NCBI GenBank assembly: GCA_023055355.1
Contig: JALJCS010000022.1
Span: forward strand, 13,392,501-13,456,500
Direction of reading: 5' to 3'
Source of the DNA: Agelaius tricolor
Taxonomy: Eukaryota; Chordata; Aves; Passeriformes; Icteridae
DNA length: 64,000 bases
The position numbers and the translations under genes were made by a program. The notes below the pieces were generated by a model. The model did no database searches. It worked only from the letters and a program-made list of their open reading frames with translations, and had not been told where the DNA came from. Position 1 is the stretch's first letter. Each line of letters starts with the position of its first letter. This document shows positions 23,570 through 33,794 of this stretch, one piece after another.

Positions 23570-24390
23570 GCTGGAAAAACCCAAGCTGTGCCCATCCCCA
23601 CCCTGTCCCCAGCCCTGAGTGCCACCCCCAGGTGCCACCTGCAGGGATGGGCACTGCAACCCTCCCTGGGCACTTCCTGAGCCCCCTTTGCATGGGGAAA
23701 TTCCTGCTGTGCCCACCCTGAGCTGCCCTGGCCCAGCCTGAGGCCGTTCCCTCTGCTCCTGTCCCTGTGCCCTGGAGCAGAGCCCGACCCCCCCGGCTGT
23801 GCCCTCCTGGCAGGAGCTGTGCAGAGCCACAAGGGCCCCTGAGCCTCCTTTGCTCCAGGCTCAGCCCCTGCCCGGCTCCCTCAGGGATTCTGCAGCCCCT
23901 GCCCGGCTCCCTCAGGGATTCTGCAGCCCCTGCCCAGCTCCCTCAGGGATTCTCCAGCCCCTGCCCAGCTCCCTCAGGGATTCTGCAGCCCCTGCCCAGC
24001 TCCCTCAGGGATTCTGCAGCCCCTGCCCGGCTCCCTCAGGGATTCTGCTGCCCCTGCCCAGCTCCCTCAGGGATTCTGCAGCCCCTGCCCGGCTCCCTCA
24101 GGGATTCTGCAGCCCCTGCCCAGATCCTCAGGGATTCTGCAGCCCCTGCCCGGCTCCCTCAGGGATTCTGCAGCCCCTGCCCGGCTCCCTCAGGGATTCT
24201 GCAGCCCCTGCCCGGCTCCCTCAGGGATTCTGCTGCCCCTTCCCGGCTCCTCAGGGATTCTCCAGCCCCTTCCCAGCCCCCTCAGGGATTCTGCTGCCCC
24301 TTCCCAGTTCTGTTCCCTGCCCTGGTCATGCTCCAGCCCCTCCAAATCCTTCTTGTCCTGAGGGGCCAGAGCTGGATGCACAATTGTAGG
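23570..24390 (-). mobile_element. CR1 element carrying an internal 31-bp minisatellite
   Basis: Reverse complement of a CR1 3' half. The 3' part (23575-23865) has GTGCCACCTGCAGGGATGGG, GGGGAAATTCCTGCTGTGCCCACC and CAGGAGCTGTGCAGAGCCACA. The 5' part (24311-24390) has CTGGTCATGCTCCAGCCCCT and CTTGTCCTGAGGGGCC. The expanded array at 23866-24310 lies between these, exactly where the CR1 consensus has a single GAGGGAGCTGGG...-type segment. Confidence 0.8.
23866..24310. repeat. 31-bp minisatellite inside CR1
   Basis: About 14 units of CTGCCCGGCTCCCTCAGGGA + TTCTGCAGCCC, 31 bp apart (CAGGGATT at 23882, 23913 and so on). The same unit occurs about 3-4 times in the CR1 copy at 54060-54175 on the other strand. 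Confidence 0.93.
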
Positions 24391-26260
24391 TGTGGCCTCA
24401 CCAGTGCCAAGTCCAGAGGGACAGTCCCTGCCCTGCTCCTACAGGGAGCATTTTTTTTGCAAGTGCATTATTACTTTTACAAGAAAATAATATAAAAATG
24501 TATTTTCCTCATAACTTCTTTCTGAAGTTCCACATTGCTGTGCACTTTGTTTTCCTTCTTTTAAAACACAAACCAGTGCAAGGCCTTTCCTCCAGCTTGG
24601 TGTTAAGCTGGGCACTGGGGTGATCTCTGTGGCATCCCCTGTGGAGATGCTGTGTGCCCAGCCCTGCACCCTCCTGGCAGCCACAGAGCTCTCTCAGCAA
24701 ACCGTGCAGGAGGATTTATCTGAAGCCCCCAAAATCTGACTGTTGCAGTCCAAAGCAGGGCCAATTCCTGTGGGGTTGATGATGGGGCTGTGCTCCAAAA
24801 GCAGCGATGTTTCTGCCTGGTCCCTGCAGTTTTGGCACCCCTGGCTCCCCAGGGGACCCTCCCTGGGAGCTGCTGGCTCCGTGGTTCCTGGAGCTCTCCC
24901 CATTCCCAGCTCTTCCTGGAACAGTTCTGTGCAGGGCACTGAGGCCCTGGTCCCACCAAAATCGATGCTATCGACCGCCCAGCACTGATGGATTCGTGCT
25001 GCTGCATTCCAGCTCTCAGCTCCCACCCCACAGGTGCCCTGGGAGAGGCTTTTAGTGGCTACCACAGCCTGAGCTCCTGCCCAGCGCCGTTCCTGCTCTG
25101 CTGTGCCAGCCCCCAGCCCAGTCAGCTGCTGCTGTGAGTGTGCGTGGCACAGAGGATCCAAACTGCTTAGGAAGATCAAGCCCTTGTTTGTAAAGGCTTA
25201 AAAGTATCATCTCACCAAGCAGAGGCTGTAATTTCCTGGGCCTTGTGGGTGAGGATGCTCAGCCTCGGCGCAGGGGGTGCTGCTGCTGCTGCAGCTTGGG
25301 CTCTGTCTGACCTGGAGCGTCCAAAAACTGCTCCCAGCCCCAAAGGCACCGGGGCCAGGGCACCCTGCAGCCTGCCAGGGGCTCCTGGCATCAGCCAGGG
25401 CTGTGCCTGGCCTGCCCTGGGCAGGGACCACCCTGCCAGGGGCTCCCCCAGCTCTCCTGGGCATCTCTGCGGGCTGTGGCCTTTGCTGGCAGAGCTTCTG
25501 TGGCTTTGAGAGCTGCATCCAGCCCAGTCTGTGCTGGCCCATAACAAATTTGGGCTGCCAGGACAGCGAAGGGCACTGCTGGTTGTTAGTGTGAGGCTTT
25601 GAATCACCCAAAGGAGCCCGTCACAAAATCACCATTCTCAGCTCAAAATGTTCAGCCTTGGACTGCAACAATTAATTTTTTTGGGGGGGCTTCAGGAAGA
25701 CAAATCTTCCTGCACAGTTTGCTGAGAGAGCTCTGTGGCTGGAGGAGTGGCAGTGAGGGTGCAGGGCTGGGGACACAGCATCTCCTGTGGAGGGACATCT
25801 CTGGATGTGGCCAGACACCTCTGGACACTGTGACTGGTGGTGCTGGCACCTGTGTTTGTGCCACCCTCGCTCTCAGGGCACAGCAGTGCCCTCCTTGCCC
25901 TGTGCTCTGTGGGGCAGAGGGGTCTGGCTGCCCCCAAAAGGGTGGGCAGAGGGCACAGGGCGGGCAGTGGGCACAGGGCACAGGGTGGGCAGTGCCTGTG
26001 GGAGCTGCCAGACCTCCCACAGCAGTTCCTGTAAACATCTGTCAATATTAGTCACATATTCAGGGTTTTTAATTGATCACGCTGCCTCCCTGGACGTGGT
26101 GTTTTTCCCAGGGTTTTCCCATAATAATGACTCCTAATGAAGCTGATTATGGCTCCCATAAGGAACATTAATAGAGGAATGCATTGTTCTTGAGGTACAG
26201 CTCTGCCTCGAGTGAGCTGAGCAAGCAGGGGATGCTGAGAGCTCAGCTCAGCCCTGCTGC
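24391..26260. other. Unassigned stretch
   Basis: No recognisable gene. Two sub-blocks (about 24600-24745 and 25680-25790) share GCAAACCGTGCAGGAGGATTTATC / GGAAGACAAATCTTCCTGCACAGTTTGCTGAGAGAGCTCTGTGG in inverted orientation, so they belong to one undefined dispersed repeat. 26040-26180 looks single-copy and AT-rich. Confidence 0.4.
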
Positions 26261-26264
26261 ACCA

Positions 26265-26480
26265 GATCCCACAGTCCCAGGTGGTTTGGGTGGGAAGGGA
26301 CCTAAAAACCCACCCAGTGCCACCCCTGCCATGGCAGGGACACCTCCCACTGTCCCAGGTGCTCCCAGCCCCAGTGTCCAGCCTGGCCTTGGGCACTGCC
26401 AGGGATGCAGGGGCAGCCCCAGCTGCTCTGGGCACCTGTGCCAGGGCTGCCCACCCTGCCTGGTGTGCTTCACTACTCCC
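26265..26480 (-). mobile_element. CR1 3' fragment
   Basis: Reverse-complement CR1 3' end: GGTTTGGGTGGGAAGGGACC, CCATGGCAGGGACACCTCCC, GTCCAGCCTGGCCTTGGGCA, GGGCTGCCCACCCTGCC. Confidence 0.85.
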
Positions 26481-26769
26481 AGGTGCAAACGGAGGCACGG
26501 AGGAGGAGTGAGGGACACGGAACATGTGGTGGATGTTCCTACTCATCCCGCAGGTCAGGAGGGCAGCTTCAGCATCCCTCCCCTCCCCTGGCGGGTCCCG
26601 AACACTTCTGTCCCTGAATGCATCTCCTGGTGTGTTCCCGGTGCCGTTCCCTGTGCTGTTCCCGGTGCTGCTCCCGGTGTGTTCCCTATGCTGTTCCCGG
26701 TGTGAATCCCTCAGAATTTGGTTTCTGCTGGTTTCCCCTCTCCAGCGGAGAGTTCCCCCGGAGCCGCTG

Positions 26770-27080
26770 TGAAATGCAAACCGCCGCTCGCTGATTAGCG
26801 GCTCATTAACATGGGCTCATTAAAATGCGTCTCCCCAAAAGTGTCTCACTCATCCCGGCCCCGCGCTGCATCCCCGCACGCTGGAATTGCTGGCTCTGTG
26901 GTATGGGAAACCCCATTGTCATTAACCTCACTGTGACAATACTCCTTTCTGATATTTGCAGCGCTGACCCTTCGGGAAGGAGGCTGTAAGGATGAGAAAG
27001 TTTTGATGGTTTGCAAAATGCAAAGTGGAGGGGGGTGGAAAGCCGGCAGCAGGAGATGAGGAGAGCTGGAATATTCATTC
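26770..27080. promoter_or_regulatory. Candidate conserved element
   Basis: Unique block with GATTAGCGGCTCATTAACATGG, GTCATTAACCTCACTGTGAC and several CpGs in AT-rich context, unlike the surrounding repeat-derived DNA. Homeodomain-type words (ATTAGC, CATTAA) are frequent. Confidence 0.4.
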
Positions 27081-27849
27081 GTGTCCTCAGGAACGGCGGT
27101 GCTGCTGGACACCACTAAATGCTTGTGCCTTGGACAGGGATCTCCCAGCAGGTGGGAATGGTGCAAAAATGTAGTTTTTGCCTCAAAATGTTGCGTTGCT
27201 GTGGGTAAATAACCTAAGTTGTAGGAGACACGAAGTGTTGCATTGGGAATTTCTGAGGTGCTAACCCCACGTGGATCGTTCTCCCCTGACCTTGTTCTTG
27301 CTTGTACCCTCCATCCTGAAAAAATGTCCCCTGAACACAATAATCCTTCTAATCATGAAAGTTCTTTCTGTTTCTACAGGGTTTTTACCTTTTTTCTTTG
27401 CTTTTTCACCTTGACTTTGAGACTGGGAGGAGCTGGAGCTGCAGGTGGTGTCCAATGGGCAGCCACACCTTGGACCTGCACAGCTGCAATGTTTGCTTTC
27501 TTTCATTGTCATCCTTCATGCTCCAGTTTGTACTGGGCTGGATTCTTCATGGAAACCTCATTTGGGGCTTGGGCTTCTGTTTCCATCTCTCAGGATGAGA
27601 GAAAAGGAACAGCTGGAGAGGGTTCAGTGGAGTCCTGGCACAGAGGCTGAGCCGTCTCCTTTCCCAGCTGGAGATGATCAGAGCCCACCTGGGTTTGGTG
27701 CTGTGCCCCCTGCCCGTGGTGGCCCTGCTTTGGCAGGACATGGGGCTGATGATTCCCAGAGTCCCTTCCAGACCAGCCCTCAGGGATCCTGTGCAGGGCA
27801 GCAGAGGTGGGGCAGCGCTGCATCCTCCCTCTTCTTCACAGCCTCAGGG

Positions 27850-28020
27850 TGCCCAGGGCAGCTCAGGGTGGGCACAGCAGGAGTTTCCCCATGGGAAGGG
27901 GGCTCAGGAACTGCCCAGGGAGGGTTGCAGTGCCCATCCCTGCAGGTGGCACCTGGGGGTGGCACTCAGAGCTCTGGGCTGGGGACAAGGTGGGGATTTG
28001 GCACCGCTTGGAGTCGATCC
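27850..28020 (+). mobile_element. CR1 3' fragment
   Basis: CAGGGCAGCTCAGGGTGGGC, GGAACTGCCCAGGGAGGGTTG, CCCATCCCTGCAGGTGGCAC in CR1 order. Confidence 0.75.
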
Positions 28021-28239
28021 TGGAGATCTTTCCCCAGCTCAGTGATGTTTCTGCCTCCCTTAACCAGCTTTTATCACCAGTCAAATGTGACAAGTTCCAG
28101 CCAGGGCAGGATTCAGAGCCAGGATCTTCCCTAGCACCACATCCTGTGTGTGGACAGGGCTGAGCTTTCACCCTCAGGGTGATGGTGGGGGCAGCAAACC
28201 CCACCCGAGCCGTGCCATGCCCTTCCAGCCCATTCCCAA

Positions 28240-28560
28240 ACTTTGGGGCTGCTTTGTTTGCACTGCACAAGTGATGCTCCATCTGCATTTCTGATTGGGA
28301 ATGCCTCTTTCCATCCGAGTGCACTCCAGTTTGGCTGCCTCCTCTCTGGGGTGAATAACAAAGAGCATGCCAGTTGTCTGGAGGAGCAGAGGCTTTCTGA
28401 ATCACAAAAGAGCCCATTTTATCGGAAAATCTAATAATGTGCAACACTTTTGTGAACCAAACCCTGTGTGACCAGCTGGAACTTTGAAAAAATTTCAGAA
28501 CAGGCCGTGGGGACAGTTAATCACCACAGAGGCAACTTTTGTGCGATTTCTGAGGCAGCA
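28240..28560. promoter_or_regulatory. Candidate conserved element
   Basis: Single-copy block with words such as GGGTGAATAACAAAGAGCATGCC, AATCTAATAATGTG and ATCTGCATTTCTGATTGG (SOX-, TALE- and homeodomain-like). No coding or repeat signature. Confidence 0.35.
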
Positions 28561-28994
28561 AGGAGTTCCATGATCTGTCCAAGGGTAAGGAGGGCTGGGG
28601 GATGCTCTGGGGAGGAGGTTTTGTGTGCAGGCTGTTTGCCCAAGGAGCTGCTGCTCAGGATGGGGAGAGCCAGGGTACAGATCTCCCATCAGCTGCCTCA
28701 GCTCACATCAGACACTGAATTTATCACTCCCATGGTTTTGTCCCTTCCTCAGGGCCTTGGGGCACACGTGCAGGGCTCGCTGGCTGTAGCTGCTCTGCAC
28801 AGCAGTGAGAGATCAGCCATCAAGCAGTGATTTAAAAACTGCTAAACTTGGGAGTTAATGCAGCTTCAAGTGCTCCTCTGATGACAGCCAAACATCCAGC
28901 TTCCTGCCTGTGCTGGACTGGACATCACATCTGTAACTGTGCAGTCCAGGAGAGCCTCAGGAGCTCAGTCATACCTGCAAGAAGGCAACTGGGG

Positions 28995-29162
28995 AGGATT
29001 ACAGGGCTTGGAAAAGCCCTCCCAGACCATGGAGTCCAACCTGTGCCAGATCCCCACCTTGTCACCAAGTGCCACCTCCAGGGATGGGCACTGCAAACCT
29101 CCTGGGCAGCCCCTGCCAATACCTGACCACCCCTTCCATGGGGAGTTCTTCCTGCTGTCCAA
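28995..29162 (-). mobile_element. CR1 3' fragment
   Basis: TTGGAAAAGCCCTCCCAGAC, GAGTCCAACCTGTGCC and GTGCCACCTCCAGGGATGGG show an antisense CR1. It ends about 45 bp before an LTR insertion. Confidence 0.75.
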
Positions 29163-29208
29163 CACTATGTAATCATTACTTAATTATTTGGGGTCTTGTA
29201 GGAGAAAT

Positions 29209-29593
29209 TGTCGCAGACATCTTTTATGGAAAATCCTTTCCTTAGGATTTTTCCTCCTGAGAGGCTGAGAGGCCTCAGGAACAAAATGTACCCAATGGTT
29301 ATCTGCTGCTGTGGGATGCAACAGGTGCAGCTGGGATTGGGCTCATGGGCTTGTTTCTAATTCATGGCCAATCACAGCCCAGCTGGCTTGGGCTCTCTGT
29401 CTGAGACACAAACCTTTGTTATCATTCTTTCCTATTCTATTCTTAGCCAGCCTTCTGATGAAATCCTTTCTTCTATTCTTTTAGTATAGTTTTAATGTAA
29501 TATATATCATAAAATAATAAATCAGCCTTGTGAAACATGGGGTCAGATCCTGGTCTCTTCCCTCATCCTGGGACCCCTGTGAATGCGATCACA
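29209..29593 (+). mobile_element. Solo LTR, TguLTR5-like, with target-site duplication
   Basis: A 385-bp LTR with TGT...ACA ends and a poly(A) signal (AATAAA near 29514). It is flanked by direct repeats GAGAAAT at 29202-29208 and 29594-29600 (probably a 6-bp duplication plus one chance base), which fits an ERVK-type insertion. No internal viral genes are present, so it is a recombined solo LTR. A second copy lies at 42815-43194 on the other strand. The family name is from memory. Confidence 0.88.
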
Positions 29594-29784
29594 GAGAAAT
29601 CTTTCCTTTGAATTTTTAATTGAATGTTTAATTGTGGGGCTGGTGGGCAGGAGGGGCCTGAGGGTGGAGGAAGCTGAGGTGCTCAGCCCTTGGACTGCCC
29701 CATCCCTCCTGATCTCCCTGAGAAACACAAGCTGGGGCTAATTCTGCCCCAAGGAGCTGTGGACAAGCTGGTGTGGCAGGCAGT

Positions 29785-29862
29785 GCCCCTGTGTGTGGCA
29801 GGGGGTTGGACAGGGTGGTGCCAGAGGTTCCTTCCAGCCCAAACCAGGCTGTGACCCAAGAG
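29785..29862 (+). mobile_element. CR1 3' tail
   Basis: GGCAGGGGGTTGGACAGGGTGGTGCC followed by TTCCTTCCAGCCCAAACCAGGCTGTGA, the terminal CR1 segment. Confidence 0.65.
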
Positions 29863-29864
29863 CC

Positions 29865-31030
29865 ATGCAGCTCTTCCATGGCTGTGGGTTATCAATGCAA
29901 ATTTCCTAAATGAGCCGCTGAGCTCACAAGATACCCAAACCCACCCCCTTTATTAATTATTCCCCTCCAAAATCACTTATTGGCACAAGGCAGGCTCAGT
30001 CCTGGCTCTTTCAGAGTGCTCCTGCTGCTGGGGAGGGAGGGATGGATGGATGGCTGTGCTGCTGGTGTCCCTGCAAACATCCTTTCATTTCTACATGAGG
30101 TTAAAATCCTGCATTTCAACTCTGCCTTTCTTCTCTCTTTCCTTTTTAGCAGAATCTGCTGAAGTTCTGAGGCAGGTTCTTGAACAGCTCCAAGTCCCTC
30201 CCCGGTGGGTTGCTCCACCATTAAGGCTGCTCTTTATGGGTGTTTCCTGCTCGTTTTGGAGGAGTGAAACAGCAGTTCTGTCTCCACACCATGGGTAAAA
30301 GCTGCAGTAAACTGGAACTGAAGCAGAAGCACAATCCCCAGGGGAAGCACTGCCACAGGTTTCATGAATTCCCCCCAGAAATCACTGAGGGTCTCCCCAG
30401 GGTGTTTGTGGTTAGAGGTGTGCAGCCCCTGCCTGGCTGGGGGCACCTGTGGGGTCACATTTTGGTGTTTGCAGGGGGGTTACAGCAGGGGCTGGAGCTG
30501 CAGGAGCCTCTTTGCCTTCACCAGCCCTGGAGCTCACTCCACACAAAGGCACACAAAGGTTTCCAGACTGGCATTGGGATGTGGAAGATCCACAGCCAGG
30601 CCTCTGCTGCAGGCTGGGACTGTTCAGGGCTGGTGCAAGGCACACAGAGGAAATAAGGGGTTTTGTGTGGCCCACTTTATCACCTGTAGAAGAAAAAAAT
30701 TCTGCCACTTTTTGTCAATGTTGTTCAAAATTATTTTTATCTCATAAATGACTTTAATGTCACCTGGCAGCTCACTACACCTTTATCCATACAGGAACAG
30801 CCACTGGTTTTGCTCCTATTCCAAGCTGGAGTTAGCTAAAACAGAGCAGGATTTCAGGGATCTTTCCCAAGGCTTGGTGTTTTTGTGACGCTGGGCAGGG
30901 TGGGTTTGTGCTTTTTGGGAGTGCAAGGGACGCTCAAACATCCCATGCCATGGTGCAGGTTGTTACTTCATGGAATCCTGTGGTTATTTCCTGTTTCCTG
31001 CTGTTATTTTATATAAATCCAAGCTGTTAT
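29865..31030. other. Unassigned stretch
   Basis: No gene identified. A strong plus-strand acceptor-like tract (TTCTCTCTTTCCTTTTTAG) ends at 30150, but no exon can be supported. Confidence 0.4.
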
Positions 31031-31032
31031 TT

Positions 31033-31288
31033 CATGGAATCATGGAGTGTCCTGAGCTGGGAGGGACCCATAAGGATGGAGTTGAGCTCCTGGCCCTGCA
31101 CAGATACCCCAAAAATCCCACTGAGAGCAGTGTCCAGATGCTCCTGGAGCTCTGGCAGCCTCGGGGCTGTGCCCATTCCCTGGGCAGTGCCAGCACCCTC
31201 TGGGGAAGAACCTTTCCCTGAAATCCACCCTAACCCTCCCCTGGCACCACTTCCTACTGTTCCCTCAGGTCCTGTCAGCAGAGCCCTC
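31033..31288 (-). mobile_element. CR1 3' fragment
   Basis: CATGGAATCATGGAGTGTCC, GAGCTGGGAGGGACCCATAAGGAT and CTCTGGGGAAGAACCTTTCCCTGA are classical antisense avian CR1 3' blocks. Confidence 0.85.
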
Positions 31289-31289
31289 A

Positions 31290-32270
31290 TGCACAGCTCA
31301 TTACACAAAACAATTCTTTATTTCAATCCACATTTTACTGGGAATGTTCAGCCAGTGACTGAAGCATGAACTGTGATTGCAGCCAGCTCTGGGTGCAGCT
31401 GTCAGAGCATCAGCAGGACACACTCCCCAAAATGCCTCCTGCCCAGTTTTGGAATGCAATTAGAAGTGCTTGTGTCTCTGCTGGGAGCCCGAGTTTTCCA
31501 ATTGCTGAGCAGCTTTCCCTTATTTGATACCTTTCCCCTTTCCTTCAGCCCTAGAGAATCTTTATAAAATAGCTGAACTTTGCCGTGTATCTTTATAAAG
31601 TGCTGAACTTTGACCAGGGAGGCAGGAAAAGTGAGTGTGTGAAAGCCAGGAGGTGCAAACTCAGTTTTAGGATTAAATGAGGATTACAAAATGCCCCAAA
31701 AAGAGGCAACAGGGCCAGAATTACCTGGTGAGCTGGGCAGGGTGGGCTGATTCCTCCAGCAAACCCCAGGCAGGAGCTGGGCTGTAGCATCCCCAGCCCC
31801 TCATGCTGGTGCTGCTGCTGCTGCAGTCCCTCTGTTGTCTTGCACTGAAAATTTGTCACCGAGTCTGCAATGGAAATGCTTCTGTAATTGCCAGTATTAT
31901 ATGGATCATTGACCTTCAACAGGGAAGCTGCTGAAGCAACTGTCCATTTATCTGGAAAATTACCACATGGCAAGAGCACATCAGGCTGCTCCCCTCCGTC
32001 TCCTCCAGCAAGGGCTCTCAGCTGCTGGACCACAAACCCTGCCCGTGGCTCCAGCTGCAGCTTTGGGGCTGGCATACAGAGGGAAAAGGGCAAGAGGGAA
32101 AAGGGAAAAAGGGCTTTTCCCACTGCAGCACCTTGGTGGGGTTTGGCATCCTCAGAGGGACAGCAAAGCCCTGGGTTTGGGTGCCCAGGTTAAATTCCAG
32201 GTTGAAAATAGAGATGTGAAAGGTGGAGGTCAAGGAAAGGGTGTCAGAGATGACAGGCAGCCTGCAGGGC
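31290..32270. other. Unassigned stretch
   Basis: Single-copy sequence with no supported gene. Confidence 0.4.
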
Positions 32271-32274
32271 CTAA

Positions 32275-32648
32275 AATAAAGGATAAATACAGTGATAATA
32301 TTGGAATAAATGAGAAATACAGTGATAATATTGGAAAAATTATAAACACAGTGATAATATGGGAATAAATGATAATTACAGTGATAATATTGGAATAAAG
32401 GATAAATGCAGTGATAATATTGGAATAAAGGATAAATGCAGTGATAATATTGGAATAAATGATAATTACAGTGATAATATTGGAATAAAGGATAAATACA
32501 GTGATAATATGGGAATAAATGAGAAATACAATGATATCATCTTAACAAATTATAAATATGGTGATAATATTATTATAAATGAGAAATACAGTGATAATAT
32601 AATAGTAAATGATAAATACAGGGATAATACCACAATAAATGATAGATG
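32275..32648. repeat. 30-bp AT-rich minisatellite
   Basis: About 12 units of GGAATAAAGGATAAATACAG + TGATAATATT (30 bp). Each unit contains TGATAA (a GATA-factor core) and ATATTGG. Confidence 0.93.
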
Positions 32649-32792
32649 CAATGCTGGGGCATTGGAATGTGCTTTTCTGTGCCCGTGCTCCAGCCTGGAG
32701 CATTCCCAAAGTTGGGCACACCAAATTCCAGCAGTGCTGCTTTGCAGGAGCTGCTGGAGGGTTTGAGGGGGTGAAGGTTCAGCATTTTTAGA

Positions 32793-32896
32793 GAATCCCA
32801 GCCTGGTTTGGGTTGGGAGGGACCCCAAATCCCACCCAGCACCACCCCTGCGACCCCTGCCACTGTCCCAGGCTGCTCCAGCCTGGCCTTGGGTTG
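32793..32896 (-). mobile_element. CR1 3' fragment
   Basis: GAATCCCAGCCTGGTTTGGGTTGGGAGGGACC then CACCCAGCACCACCCCTGC, in antisense CR1 order. Confidence 0.75.
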
Positions 32897-33129
32897 GGCA
32901 GTGCCCGTTTATTCCCAATTTTCCCCAAATTCTGCCTCGTGCAGTTACAGGAGGTTTGATCACATCCCAGGCTCCACGAGTGAAGTTCTTGTACAGAATT
33001 TTCTTCATTTCCAGCACTTTTTTGGCATTAAAATTCACATTCCAGGCAGAGTATTAGTGGGAATCCTGTGTGTGCCCAGCCCTGCTTCCCATGGAGGGGT
33101 GGCTGCTCTGGGGCTCTTGTGTCCAAATG

Positions 33130-33650
33130 AGTTTTGGGGTCAAAATAAACCTCATTTAGTGTTTGTTCAGCACAAGGTGTTTATGGAAATTTATTTAGCT
33201 AAACAGCTTCAGGTGAAGCAGGGGAACGAAGCCAAACCTTTCAGCTACAGTTCTGTGCAAAATGACTAAAATAGGATTATTTACTATAAATACACCGTGT
33301 TATTTCCTTCCCAAGCGTGGCCGGTTTTCAGCTCCGACTTTGGGAGCTGATGTTTATCAGGCAAAGCAAAGGATAAAATTAGCTGCCCGTTAGGTTCAGT
33401 TCCACTTCTCTTATCTGGTAACTCTGCCTGAGGGTTTAAAAAAAGCCAAGTGAGAAAGCAGCTCCCCGGAGGCCAAGGCCACGAGCTGGCCTTGCTGGGC
33501 TCCAGGGCAGAGCATCCTCTTGCCACCAATCCCGGGGCTGCCTAAAGGAACAAATTCCTCATTTCAGATATCCTAAACCCGCGGCTCCATTGACCCTTCC
33601 CGGAGCACTGGCAATGCCTTGAGCTTTATTCAATGTGTGTTAATAATCCC
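33130..33650. promoter_or_regulatory. Candidate conserved element
   Basis: Unique AT-rich block with TTATTTAGCTAAACAG, AATAGGATTATTTACTATAAATAC, GATGTTTATCAGGCAAAGC and TTATCTGGTAAC. No repeat or coding signal. Texture fits a conserved enhancer directly left of the AT satellite. Confidence 0.4.
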
Positions 33651-33794
33651 TAAAGAAGAAGCATTTCCCATTTTCCTTGAGGCTCTCGCACAGTCCCGGA
33701 GCAGTTTTTGTCGGGATTCTCCAGCTGGATTATTCCTTTGCCTTGTCCCATTATTTGCAGCACTCTCCCATGAGTACAGCACCTCAAAATAACC

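Noticed and set aside
30150..30204. Strong plus-strand splice acceptor with a donor-like GTGGGT about 50 bp on
   Set aside because: The donor is weak, the segment is tiny and no neighbouring exon was found.
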